NCBI GenBank assembly: GCA_902618245.1
Contig: CACMZR010000002.1
Location: 186,001 to 250,000, forward strand
DNA from: an uncultured Bacteroidota bacterium
Lineage (GTDB): Bacteria > Bacteroidota > Bacteroidia > Flavobacteriales > Flavobacteriaceae
Length of the DNA stretch: 64,000 bases
Reading direction: 5' to 3'
The notes beneath the pieces are model-generated. The model did not search any database. It was not told where the DNA came from and was given only the letters and a program-made list of their open reading frames with translations. How positions within the stretch are numbered: position 1 is the stretch's first letter; each line of letters opens with the position of its first letter. This document shows positions 1 through 7,563 of the stretch, in pieces. A program made the position numbers and the translations under genes.

Positions 1-1138
1 AACCCTTAACTATGTTCTCCACAAATTTGTAGATGAAAAAAAAATTAGTGGAATTCAAACTGCGATATTTAGAAAAGGAGCACTTGTTCACTTTGATACA
101 TATGGATATTCCGATATTGAAACAAAAAAACCTTTAAAAACAAACAGTATTTTTCGTTTAGCATCAATGACAAAACCAATTGTTTCAGTGGCATTAATGA
201 CACTTTATGAAGAAGGTAAATTTCATTTGGATGACCCTTTAGAAAAATATATTCCCTGGTTCAAAAACCCAATAATTATGGATTCTAGTGGAGAATTATA
301 TCCCGCTAAAAATAAAATAAGAATAATTGATTTACTAAGACATACATCAGGAATTGGAAGCGAAAGCGGAATAGGTTATATAAATTCATTATACAGAAAT
401 ATAAATAGGAAAGAACAGCCAAATAATGAAACATTGGTTAAAAAAATTTCGGAGCTACCCCTATATTTTGAGCCAGGTAAAAAATGGAAATATGGGTTGT
501 CAACTACCGTTTGTGGTTATCTAATTGAAGTATTATCAAAAAAATCTCTTGATGAATTCTTAAAAGAAAGGATATTTACTCCATTAGGAATGAAAGATAC
601 TTTTTTCGAAGTAAAATCAAACAAATATGATAGGTTTGTAACATCTTATACGATTGATGAAAATCAAGTATTGAAGGTTTTAGACCATCCATCAAACAGT
701 TTTTGGACAAAAAAAGTTACTCTATTCAGAGGAGGAGGGGGTCTTGTGTCTACAACAAAAGACTATCTTATTTTTTCTCAAATGTTATTAAACAATGGAA
801 AGTATAATAATACAAGACTGCTTGGGCGAAAAACAATTGAATTAATGACATCTGATCATACTATATCTACACCTAACTTTGATGGTAAAGGTCTTTTGTC
901 TATACCTAATTTTGGGAAAGGATTTGGTTTAGGATTTTCAGTTGTCACAAATCCTGCTGAAACAAAAATGTTAAATTCACGGGGGACATTTGGTTGGGGT
1001 GGCGCCTTTGGTACTTATTTTCAGATAGACCCTAAAGAACAATTAATTTATATAATGATGATCCAAAGGAGACCATATAATGAATTAAAACTCAGAGAAT
1101 ATTTTCAAAACTTAGTTTATCAGTCACTAATAGATTAA
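1..1138 (+). CDS. Serine hydrolase, beta-lactamase/family VIII esterase type (5' partial)
   Basis: The frame is open from the first bases of the window, so the gene begins upstream and lacks its N-terminus. The nucleophile motif SMTK (Ser codon 164-166, Lys 173-175) lies just before the first internal ATG at 167, which therefore cannot be the start. Further class C-like landmarks are a Tyr-Gly-Leu motif near nt 491 in the place of YxN, a Gly-rich stretch near nt 730, and GWGGAFGTYF near nt 990 in the KTG-equivalent region. YxL variants are usual in esterase-like members rather than true beta-lactamases. The substrate cannot be told. It is followed by a run of secreted-protein genes on the same strand. 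Confidence 0.85.
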   Translation, partial: TLNYVLHKFVDEKKISGIQTAIFRKGALVHFDTYGYSDIETKKPLKTNSIFRLASMTKPIVSVALMTLYEEGKFHLDDPLEKYIPWFKNPIIMDSSGELYPAKNKIRIIDLLRHTSGIGSESGIGYINSLYRNINRKEQPNNETLVKKISELPLYFEPGKKWKYGLSTTVCGYLIEVLSKKSLDEFLKERIFTPLGMKDTFFEVKSNKYDRFVTSYTIDENQVLKVLDHPSNSFWTKKVTLFRGGGGLVSTTKDYLIFSQMLLNNGKYNNTRLLGRKTIELMTSDHTISTPNFDGKGLLSIPNFGKGFGLGFSVVTNPAETKMLNSRGTFGWGGAFGTYFQIDPKEQLIYIMMIQRRPYNELKLREYFQNLVYQSLID

Positions 1139-1156
1139 TTTATAATAATTTAACAA

Positions 1157-1232
1157 ATCATCGGTAAATCCTCTTCATTAAGTTTGGAGAGTAATTTCTA
1201 TATTAATACTCATAAATTATAAATCAATTGAA
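1157..1232 (+). promoter_or_regulatory. Leader module copy A
   Basis: Starts with ATCATCGG (1157-1164), then CTTCATTAAGTTT, a degenerate -7-like TAATTTC (1192-1198), and TATAAATCAATTGAA directly before the ATG at 1233. The same order and spacing recur before the following genes. The promoter role is inferred. Confidence 0.5.
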
Positions 1233-2168
1233 ATGAAAAACATAAAACTTACTATCCTTCTTGCATTATTTCATTTAGCTAGTTATTCTCAAAAACCTAA
1301 CTTTTCTGTTTACAATAATCAGATAAATTTGCTAAAACAAGAAGTAAAGTATTTCAAAATTGAAAAAATTAATAACAAATTCTATATGCTTTTAGGTGGT
1401 GGTGGAAATGTAGGCGTTTTTATTAGTGATGAGGAGGTTATTTTAATTGATAATAAATATGAAATCTTAGAGGATGTTCTTATGGCTTCTTTAAGAGAAA
1501 TTACCGATAAACCTATCAAATATATAATTAACACTCATTTTCATCACGACCATTCTGATGGTAACAGAGCATTTGGCAAACAAGGAATCCCGATTATATC
1601 TCATCAAAATGCTAAAAAAAGAATGATGGAAGATATCGAACTTTATGGGGGGATATATAGTTCTATTAAAGATTTTATCCAGCCAAAATACGATAGAACA
1701 TCATTGCCTGTATTTACCTATGAAAGTAAAATGAGTATAAGTCAAGGAAATGAAGAAATTGAATTATATAATTTTGGAAAAGCTCACACAGATGGAGATA
1801 GTGTTGTAGTGTTTAAAAACAATAATATTATTCATACAGGTGACGCATTTGTAAGGTATGGATATCCATACGTAGATTTAAATAACGGAGGTTCAATAAA
1901 AGGATTAATTGACTTTTTGGGAACATTAGAACTATTATGTGATGATAATACTATTATAATTCCTGGACACGGTGGATTAAGTAAAAAAGAGGATGTGACA
2001 AAATTGAAAAACGCATTAGATGATTTATATACAAAATCGGTAATCGGATTGAAAAATGGATTATCATACAGTGAGATTTCAGATTCAATTGAAGAAACAC
2101 TTAATGAAAATCTTACTGTTAAACTCAATTATATCAAAACTATAGAATTAGAGTTGTCTAGAGACTAG
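1233..2168 (+). CDS. Secreted metallo-beta-lactamase-fold hydrolase
   Basis: A 311-residue protein with an N-terminal signal peptide (hydrophobic residues 5-18, likely cleavage after SYS). The zinc-binding motif HFHHDH is intact at residues 102-107. The later ligands are also visible: a His in KAHTDGD near 185, an Asp in HTGDAF near 205, and IIPGHGG near 240. This layout matches the periplasmic MBL-fold branch that includes subclass B3-like and general hydrolase proteins, but the substrate is not predictable; many such proteins are not beta-lactamases. The gene has its own leader module and probably its own transcript. Confidence 0.85.
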   Translation: MKNIKLTILLALFHLASYSQKPNFSVYNNQINLLKQEVKYFKIEKINNKFYMLLGGGGNVGVFISDEEVILIDNKYEILEDVLMASLREITDKPIKYIINTHFHHDHSDGNRAFGKQGIPIISHQNAKKRMMEDIELYGGIYSSIKDFIQPKYDRTSLPVFTYESKMSISQGNEEIELYNFGKAHTDGDSVVVFKNNNIIHTGDAFVRYGYPYVDLNNGGSIKGLIDFLGTLELLCDDNTIIIPGHGGLSKKEDVTKLKNALDDLYTKSVIGLKNGLSYSEISDSIEETLNENLTVKLNYIKTIELELSRD

Positions 2169-2178
2169 TTTTAATCAA

Positions 2179-2256
2179 ATCATCGGCATATTTTCTTCAT
2201 TAGTTTAAGGAACTAATTTGTATATTGTTAACTTAATTAACCATAAATCAATAAAG
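2179..2256 (+). promoter_or_regulatory. Leader module copy B, promoter-like
   Basis: ATCATCGG (2179-2186), CTTCATTAGTTT, TAATTTGTATATT (TAATTTG at 2214-2220) and CATAAATCAATAAAG ending at the ATG at 2257. It is the clearest copy of the module. TAATTTG is one base short of the flavobacterial -7 consensus TAnnTTTG. Confidence 0.6.
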
Positions 2257-3027
2257 ATGAAAAAAATAATTTTATTTTTCTTATTACCTGTTATAGCATT
2301 TTCTCAATATGTTGTTGCGGATTTTATCGTACTTAATAATGGTACAGATTCTGATTATCATAAACTTGAAAAAGTTTGGAGTGTTTATCATCAAAAAGCT
2401 GTTGATTCGGGTGAGAAATGGGGCTGGTCCGTTTGGAAAAGAACTGTCACTGATAATGATAATGATGATTCTGCCCATTATGTTGTTTTTAATAATTTTT
2501 CTTCTGAGGAACAAAGAGATAAGACAATGAAAAATTGGAGTATGGATAACGCAATTTCAATTATGAAAGCTGGATTGAGAGGGAAAATGTCTTCAAAAAA
2601 TGTCGACAATATTGTTAAAAAGGGAGATGCCTTAAAAAAAGAGGTTAGACAATATGAACTTGAATTTCTGGACGCGACTCCATTTGTTGGAGAACTAAAA
2701 ATCGGCGATAAAATGAGTTTTGCTCCAATGATTCAAAAACGTGACGATTATGAAGAATATGAATCAAATGTATGGAAACCAGTATTTGAAAGAGAAATAC
2801 TTAGAAATAATCATAGATGGTGGGCAATAACGAAAATTGCAAAAAGGAATGAGCCAGCTTATAAAAATCCCACACATTTAGTTTGGAATATAGGCGTTCA
2901 GAATGGAAAACCTTTTATTCAGGATGATGATTTTATGTCTAAAACTATGAGAAGTGAGGAGATGAGAGATGAATATAGAACTATGTCTGATCCTGACGAA
3001 ATTACACTGATATATAAAACAAATTAG
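2257..3027 (+). CDS. Secreted protein, probable duplicated dimeric alpha/beta-barrel-like
   Basis: The longest frame opens at 2218, but ATG 2257 is preferred because it follows the conserved leader and begins a clean signal peptide (MKKIILFFLLPVIAFS). The mature part of about 240 residues is rich in Trp and charged residues and appears to have two halves, each starting with a short beta strand and ending in an HxVW or HYVVF-type strand (near residues 80 and 210). That recalls antibiotic-biosynthesis-monooxygenase/Dabb-type dimeric alpha/beta barrels. No catalytic residue can be assigned. A strong terminator follows. The fold is inferred and the function unknown. Confidence 0.7.
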   Translation: MKKIILFFLLPVIAFSQYVVADFIVLNNGTDSDYHKLEKVWSVYHQKAVDSGEKWGWSVWKRTVTDNDNDDSAHYVVFNNFSSEEQRDKTMKNWSMDNAISIMKAGLRGKMSSKNVDNIVKKGDALKKEVRQYELEFLDATPFVGELKIGDKMSFAPMIQKRDDYEEYESNVWKPVFEREILRNNHRWWAITKIAKRNEPAYKNPTHLVWNIGVQNGKPFIQDDDFMSKTMRSEEMRDEYRTMSDPDEITLIYKTN

Positions 3028-3038
3028 CTACTGTTTTT

Positions 3039-3064
3039 AACCCTCCTAAATGGAGGGTTTTTTT
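3039..3064 (+). terminator. Rho-independent terminator
   Basis: Perfect 8-bp stem AACCCTCC / GGAGGGTT (3039-3046 with 3052-3059) around loop TAAAT, continuing into a T run to 3064. It closes the gene ending at 3027. Confidence 0.9.
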
Positions 3065-3138
3065 ATCATCGGCATTATCCTATTGATTAAGTTTATTACA
3101 TCTTAGTATATTTGGTGTATAACCACAAATCAATTCTA
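3065..3138 (+). promoter_or_regulatory. Leader module copy C
   Basis: ATCATCGG at 3065-3072 immediately follows the terminator T run. ATTAAGTTT, a degraded -7-like CATCTTAG (3099-3106) and CACAAATCAATTCTA before the ATG at 3139 complete it. The distance from ATCATCGG to ATG is 74 nt, against 76 and 78 in copies A and B. Confidence 0.5.
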
Positions 3139-3615
3139 ATGAATAAAATAATAGTTAGTTTAATATTTGGAATATTAATTAGTAGTTGTATTAGTGATAA
3201 TCCAAAAGAGATTCCTAATGAAGTAATTGTAATTGTAGAATTAATTAAAAATGACGATAAATCTGCAGAGGAATTAAAAAAATTTACAAAAAGATATAGT
3301 GATTACGTAAAAAGTACAGAACCCAATACACTTGGATGGACTTATCACGACGCTGGTGATAAAATTATTCTTATTGAGAGGTATAAAGATGAGGATGCTA
3401 ATATTATTACTGCAAAGAATATTTCGCCTGGAGGGAATCGATATAAATTATTGCAAGAATCATTTAATTATCATTCGCTTAATAAAGTAACTGTAATAGG
3501 AGGATTTACACAAAAACTTATTGATTTTAATAAAATGACCGCAGAAAAAGTCGGTTTTACTGCTCCATTTGTATATTACCCATTAATCAGTGGTTATAGT
3601 AAAAACCTAAAATAG
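3139..3615 (+). CDS. Lipoprotein with ABM-like (dimeric alpha/beta barrel) domain
   Basis: A frame from 3112 exists, but ATG 3139 gives a standard lipoprotein signal peptide with lipobox ILISSC (Cys near residue 17). The 158-residue product has a single short domain. The segment EPNTLGWTYHDAGDKIILIE (after residue 60) is typical of antibiotic-biosynthesis-monooxygenase-like folds, where a strand carrying W or Y is followed by an acidic, dimer-forming strand. Similar proteins act as heme or quinone monooxygenases, or have no known activity; nothing here decides which. It has its own leader, separated from the gene before by a terminator. Confidence 0.7.
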   Translation: MNKIIVSLIFGILISSCISDNPKEIPNEVIVIVELIKNDDKSAEELKKFTKRYSDYVKSTEPNTLGWTYHDAGDKIILIERYKDEDANIITAKNISPGGNRYKLLQESFNYHSLNKVTVIGGFTQKLIDFNKMTAEKVGFTAPFVYYPLISGYSKNLK

Positions 3616-3629
3616 TAATAATATATCTT

Positions 3630-3692
3630 CATCATTAAGTTCATGTACTAATTTGTATATTTAATTATTATTAACCTTAAATCAAATTATTT
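3630..3692 (+). promoter_or_regulatory. Leader module copy D, promoter-like
   Basis: CATTAAGTTCATGTAC followed by TAATTTGTATATT (TAATTTG at 3649-3655) and CTTAAATCAAATTATTT before the ATG at 3693. The ATCATCGG part is missing, but the -7-like box to ATG distance (38 nt) matches the other copies. Confidence 0.5.
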
Positions 3693-4067
3693 ATGAATTA
3701 TAAAGAAATTTCACAAAAGGGTTATGACCTTTTTAATGCTGGAGACATGGAAACATTTTTTAACGACTTCGTTGATGACAACATTACATGGACATTTCCA
3801 GGTGATAAGCACCCTTTATCTGGAACTCACAAAGGAAAACAAGCTATGATGGAGCAAATGGCTAAAATACCAGGACTGTGGGATAATTTTAGCGTCGAAG
3901 CAGAATTTATGATAGCAGAAGGAAATAAAGTTTTTACGAAATGTAATGCAAAAGCAGATGGTATGGATACTATTTTTGGACATTATGCTGAATATAGTGA
4001 TGAAGGAAAACTAAAATATTTTCTCACTTTCGATGATACCCTTAGTATGTTTAATGCGATGAAATAA
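3693..4067 (+). CDS. NTF2/SnoaL-like cone-fold protein (cytoplasmic)
   Basis: A 124-residue protein without a signal peptide, unlike its neighbours. The first 45 residues (helix ending in GYDLFNAGDMETFF, then an aromatic strand NITWTFPG) and the HxGKQAMM helix are the usual opening of SnoaL-like/NTF2 family proteins, followed by strands with charged pocket residues. Such proteins include isomerases, cyclases and binding proteins, so no reaction can be given. The start follows the leader module directly. The gene sits between two lipoprotein genes. Confidence 0.75.
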   Translation: MNYKEISQKGYDLFNAGDMETFFNDFVDDNITWTFPGDKHPLSGTHKGKQAMMEQMAKIPGLWDNFSVEAEFMIAEGNKVFTKCNAKADGMDTIFGHYAEYSDEGKLKYFLTFDDTLSMFNAMK

Positions 4068-4221
4068 AACCTCATTAATTAAAGGAGGCGTCTAGTTAGC
4101 TTGGTGTTAAATAATAAGTACAGAAAATTAAAGCTGTTTGTAGCGCTAATTTTCATAAAATAGATTAACTTTTTATTTAATCTTTAACAGGTTTTAATCC
4201 CCTTTTTATTTTTATTAATAA
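4068..4221. other. Gene-free gap, nothing identified
   Basis: About 150 bp of AT-rich sequence between the NTF2-like gene and the next leader. No terminator, open frame or convincing repeat was found. A GC-richer patch (about 4084-4115) has no partner elsewhere in the window. Confidence 0.4.
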
Positions 4222-4291
4222 ATCATTAGCATATTCTCTTCATTAAATTCAAGCAACTTTTTTTATATCCAAGATCAAAAAACATAAATCA
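4222..4291 (+). promoter_or_regulatory. Leader module copy E, degraded
   Basis: ATCATTAG (4222-4229), CTCTTCATTAAATTC and CATAAATCAATT (from 4283) clearly match copies A-C. The -7-like position, however, reads AACTTTTTTTATATC with no TTTG, and no ATG follows the leader. Confidence 0.5.
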
Positions 4292-4636
4292 ATTAAAAAA
4301 CTAATCTCGTTGTTAGCAATTCTATTTATAAGTTGCTATGCATTAAAATCTGGGGTAACCATACCAGCAAATGAGACACTTATTCTTGGGGAATCGAATA
4401 CTAAAAATTATAGAGCTGAAATTAAAAATACATCTAATGTTAAAATAGTAATAAAAGGAGAAAAAAAACAAACTGGAGAATATACTCAAAGGATTGAGTT
4501 GCCTCCAAAAGGAAACTTAAGATTATATGTTGCATCAGACGAAGTGATTAGGTTTATAAATGATAATAATGCATCTGTGAAGATAAGTTTACAGTTAACA
4601 AGAGGAATTGAAGGAATGAGATACATTAAAAATTAA
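4292..4636 (+). CDS. Small lipoprotein, ATT in place of the start codon
   Basis: Reading from ATT 4292 gives IKKLISLLAILFISC, a textbook lipoprotein signal peptide (two Lys, hydrophobic core, Cys at residue 15). The first conventional start in frame, TTG 4310, would remove both Lys. No in-frame ATG exists upstream. The mature part of about 100 residues is beta-rich (IPANETLILGES, KIVIKGEKK) with no recognised domain. Either ATT is used for initiation, or the ATG has been lost and the gene is decaying; the degraded promoter position fits decay, the intact frame does not. Confidence 0.55.
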   Translation: MKKLISLLAILFISCYALKSGVTIPANETLILGESNTKNYRAEIKNTSNVKIVIKGEKKQTGEYTQRIELPPKGNLRLYVASDEVIRFINDNNASVKISLQLTRGIEGMRYIKN

Positions 4637-4663
4637 ATCCTCTGCATTTGTTATCCGTTGTGT

Positions 4664-4711
4664 CAATTACATCTTTGTATATTGCAATCTATAAACTATA
4701 AATCACTAAAA
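4664..4711 (+). promoter_or_regulatory. Leader module copy F, promoter-like
   Basis: CATCTTTGTATATTG (CATCTTTG at 4670-4677), 35 nt before ATG 4712, then CTATAAATCACTAAAA abutting the start. CATCTTTG is one mismatch from the -7 consensus TAnnTTTG. Confidence 0.55.
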
Positions 4712-5641
4712 ATGAAAAAAATATTTTTACTCCCTACTTTATTTTTGCTAATCACGTCAATTTCTTTAGCTCAAAAAAACAATAATGGAAAGGTTTATGA
4801 TAAACATCCTGCAATAGATATTGTAAATAAATTTGGAAAAGCTTGGATTAACGGGGACACTGAAACTCTAAAAAGCTTGGTTGGCGAAGGTTTTAAGATG
4901 GGAAGTGCGATGAATTCAAGTCCAAATTATTCAGGCGGGGACATCAACAACCTGCTTGGACAGTCAACATTCATTAAAAATAACTTTGTCAATATCACAC
5001 TAAAAGACCGAGGGCAAGCCTATTCAGATGCAATTGAATATAAAAGATCAGGGCTTTTTGTGCAAACTTTTCAAGAATTAATAGCTTGGGATAAAAATAA
5101 TGGTTTTAAGATTAAAACACCATTTAATGCGACCTATGTATTCGATAAAAAAGGTGAAAAAATTGTTCGCTTTTGGTGGGCTGACAATCGGGCAGTTTGG
5201 CAAAAATGGAATTTATCAAGACAAACTATTAAGAATGGGACTATTTATAAAGATCACCCTTATATAGGTAAAGTTAGACTTGTCTACTATAATGTAGAAC
5301 AAGGTAATATCGATGCTACATTTGAAAATTTTAACGAAAATGCTAGGATTTATGACAGTAATTTGGTGGAAAAGGAATACAATTCACTTGAAGACCACAT
5401 TAAAAATGTTAAAAATATATTCAGCCTCTTTGAGGTGGTTTCACTAGACGAAGTTGGGTATCCTGATTATATGGATTATGAAGGAGATGGTGGAGTAGCC
5501 TACATTTGGATGCTTTTTACTCTTAAAAATAAAAAAACAAAAAAAATAATTAAACTTCCTGTTCATAGTCAAATGTGGTTTAATGACGAAGGAAAAATTG
5601 TTAGGGAAGACGTTTATTATAATGCCAATATTTTAAAATAG
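4712..5641 (+). CDS. Secreted protein with two NTF2/SnoaL-like domains
   Basis: The open frame begins at 4658, but ATG 4712 follows the leader and starts a signal peptide (MKKIFLLPTLFLLITSISLA), giving 309 residues. Two related halves are visible. One begins HPAIDIVNKFGKAWINGDTE near residue 31; the other begins after GKVRLVYYNVEQGNIDATFE near residue 185. Each has the helix of NTF2-like proteins followed by a strand with an aromatic and acidic pocket. Both halves also have a late Trp-rich strand (VRFWWAD, HSQMWF). A duplicated cone-fold pocket protein is the best description. The ligand is unknown. Confidence 0.75.
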   Translation: MKKIFLLPTLFLLITSISLAQKNNNGKVYDKHPAIDIVNKFGKAWINGDTETLKSLVGEGFKMGSAMNSSPNYSGGDINNLLGQSTFIKNNFVNITLKDRGQAYSDAIEYKRSGLFVQTFQELIAWDKNNGFKIKTPFNATYVFDKKGEKIVRFWWADNRAVWQKWNLSRQTIKNGTIYKDHPYIGKVRLVYYNVEQGNIDATFENFNENARIYDSNLVEKEYNSLEDHIKNVKNIFSLFEVVSLDEVGYPDYMDYEGDGGVAYIWMLFTLKNKKTKKIIKLPVHSQMWFNDEGKIVREDVYYNANILK

Positions 5642-5699
5642 TTTTTTAACCATTCATATATTTTGAAGGTTTTTTAATAATAGAAGTATTCTCAAAACT

Positions 5700-5753
5700 T
5701 AGTAAGAGTAATAATTTGTATATTACATTCTATCAACCATAAATTCTTTAAAA
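5700..5753 (+). promoter_or_regulatory. Leader module copy G, promoter-like
   Basis: TAATTTGTATATTAC (TAATTTG at 5712-5718) and CATAAATTCTTTAAAA before ATG 5754, with 36 nt from box to start. The ATCATCGG part is not present. Confidence 0.5.
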
Positions 5754-6248
5754 ATGAAAAAAATATTATCAATCCTTTTTTTGTCGGTTATGATCTATTC
5801 TTGTTCTAACCAACAAACAGGAACAGCAGTAGTAAAGGATAGTGACGAATTATCTCTCAACGCAAAAAGCTTACTAAAAGCATACTTTGACAATGATTTT
5901 AGCCTTTGGGAAGAATTATTTTCAGACGATTGTAAAGTCTTTATTATTACCGATAATGCTATGGATAAAAAAGCCACAATAGAGGCTTTAAAACAAGAAC
6001 GTGCACTATTTAACTCATTATCAGTATTGGACGATTACTCCCATACAAATTACTTTAACAATGGAGATATTTGGACAAATCATTGGTTTATTGTCAATGC
6101 TACTGGAAAGTTTACTGGAGAAACCAACACTGTAAGGGTTCATACAGACCTAAAATGGGAAAATGGTAAAGTAGTCGTTTTCCAAGTTTATAGAGACCCA
6201 AGTGTAACAATAAAAGAAGCTACTGCAATGGCAGAAATGTCAAAGTAG
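5754..6248 (+). CDS. NTF2-like lipoprotein
   Basis: A 164-residue lipoprotein: signal MKKILSILFLSVMIYSC with Cys at residue 17, then a short linker and one NTF2-like domain (LLKAYFDNDFSLWEELFSDD near residue 40, Trp-rich strand WTNHWFIVNATG near 105, closing strand KVVVFQVYRD). This is the third NTF2-like gene in 2.6 kb. The conserved Asp/Trp/His pattern suggests a small-molecule pocket, but the substrate is unknown. A bidirectional-looking terminator ends the transcript. Confidence 0.8.
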   Translation: MKKILSILFLSVMIYSCSNQQTGTAVVKDSDELSLNAKSLLKAYFDNDFSLWEELFSDDCKVFIITDNAMDKKATIEALKQERALFNSLSVLDDYSHTNYFNNGDIWTNHWFIVNATGKFTGETNTVRVHTDLKWENGKVVVFQVYRDPSVTIKEATAMAEMSK

Positions 6249-6270
6249 AAATTCATTAATATAATTATAA

Positions 6271-6296
6271 ATCCCTCCCTTATGGAGGGATTTTAT
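6271..6296 (+). terminator. Terminator between convergent genes
   Basis: 8-bp perfect stem ATCCCTCC / GGAGGGAT (6271-6278 with 6284-6291), loop CTTAT, T run downstream. It lies where the plus-strand gene and the minus-strand gene ending at 6293 converge, and may serve both. Confidence 0.85.
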
Positions 6297-6667
6297 TTAA
6301 ACTCTACGCTAGCGGAAGAAATTATTTTTACATCTCCTTTTTCTAAACCAATTTTAACTTTATAGTCTTTGTGATATTGAGTTTTGGGTATTGTATCCAA
6401 AATAAATCTTAAATGTTCTATATCTTTAGCCATAATTAAAGTATAATAGTTTGCATTCATAACTTCACCGTCATGAATTTTCGCAATTGTCATTTCACCA
6501 CCATCTAAAATCGGTTTTATTTGTTTTCTTAATTTAAGAAAAGCATTTTCATAAAGTTCTGGATATTTAACATCAAGAAAAAATTGTACTCCAATTTTAT
6601 TTTGTGGCTTTTTAGAATCGCATCTAAAAAAAAGACATAAAATTACTATAAGAAATATTTTTTTCAT
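6293..6667 (-). CDS. Small lipoprotein, unknown function
   Basis: 124 residues with signal MKKIFLIVILCLFFRC (Cys at residue 16). The mature part starts SKKPQNKIGVQFFLDVKYPE and has alternating strands and helices, with one later segment AKDIEHLRFILDTIP. The short alpha/beta pattern could be a small ferredoxin-like or dimeric-barrel fold, but no family was recognised. It lies 12 nt downstream of the next lipoprotein gene on the same strand, so the two are probably co-transcribed. Confidence 0.65.
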   Translation of the reverse strand: MKKIFLIVILCLFFRCDSKKPQNKIGVQFFLDVKYPELYENAFLKLRKQIKPILDGGEMTIAKIHDGEVMNANYYTLIMAKDIEHLRFILDTIPKTQYHKDYKVKIGLEKGDVKIISSASVEFK

Positions 6668-6679
6668 TTCAATTTGATT

Positions 6680-7309
6680 TTAATTATATAGTTCATAATT
6701 ACAAGAGTATTCCCTTACTTCATTAATAGTTGTTGTACCATTTTCTAAAAAATAGTAGGTTTCTGAATTATTTTCATTGATAATATTATTCTCATTTGGG
6801 GTGTATGATTTTATTATTTCCCTAGATTCAAAAACAAAAAGTTCATCTATTTTTTCATCAGCTTCATTTTGTTGTAAATATGTACAAATACTGAAACTGT
6901 TTTCATCGACTCCACAGAGCTTTCTATATCCATATTCTTCTCCGTTATCTATTTTCTCAAAATCAAAGCTTAAATTATAAACCTGTTTCTGTACACACTC
7001 TCGCAAATTTTCATCTGCACACACTCTGTACTGGTAACTAATTTTCTCAACAATGCCTCCCATACCAATATAAAGAAGTACTTGATAACGATAATTACAA
7101 GATTGATCTTCATATAGATCATTATAATCAAGATCTAAGATGTAGGTAGTATCTTCATATAATTCTAAAGATGTATTCTCAATAACACCCTCTAAACCCT
7201 GATTTGTTTGGGGAGTAGTAATTGTAACGCCAATACCTTGCTCCGAAGAATTACATCCAAGAAGGGCAAAAAGGACAAAAAAAATTGATAGCAACAAAAG
7301 TCTTTTCAA
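6680..7309 (-). CDS. Lipoprotein, unknown function
   Basis: TTG at 7309 gives a classic signal peptide (MKRLLLLSIFFVLFALLGC, Cys at residue 19). The frame also contains a TTG at 7339, and no ATG is available because TAG lies just upstream. The mature protein of about 190 residues is acidic and Tyr-rich with several Cys (CNYR, YRVCADENLREC, CTYLQQNE, YSCNYELYN), which could form disulfides after export. No family was recognised. It heads a two-gene minus-strand unit with the small lipoprotein at 6293. Confidence 0.6.
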   Translation of the reverse strand: MKRLLLLSIFFVLFALLGCNSSEQGIGVTITTPQTNQGLEGVIENTSLELYEDTTYILDLDYNDLYEDQSCNYRYQVLLYIGMGGIVEKISYQYRVCADENLRECVQKQVYNLSFDFEKIDNGEEYGYRKLCGVDENSFSICTYLQQNEADEKIDELFVFESREIIKSYTPNENNIINENNSETYYFLENGTTTINEVREYSCNYELYN

Positions 7310-7339
7310 TAAAGAGTGTTTCGGAAATATTTTAAACAA

Positions 7340-7563
7340 GATCTATTGATTTAAAAATGATTAGAAAAAAATTATACTCTTGGAATTCATCCGATTTTTA
7401 TTATTGTTTTAAATGTAAAAAATTATGCCTATTTAATTGTGCGTTTGAATGTGTTACCTTAAACTCGTTATGGAAAATTATTAAACTTTGAAACCGTTAT
7501 TTCAAATCATTAATTTATGCTACTAATTTGTATATTTAGATTGTAAACCAAAATTCTATTTAG
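7340..7563 (+). promoter_or_regulatory. Divergent intergenic region with leader module copy H
   Basis: Between divergent genes. Its 3' end carries TAATTTGTATATT (TAATTTG at 7524-7530), 34 nt before ATG 7564, with AACCAAAATTCTATTTAG against the start, resembling copies B, D and G. The remaining 170 bp is AT-rich with no open frame. Confidence 0.45.

Noticed and set aside
4084-4115. attC-like look of a GC-richer patch (GCGTCTAGTTAGC and GTTAAAT)
   Set aside because: There is only one copy, with no matching partner half or integrase, and the neighbouring genes have their own promoters, so no integron can be supported.
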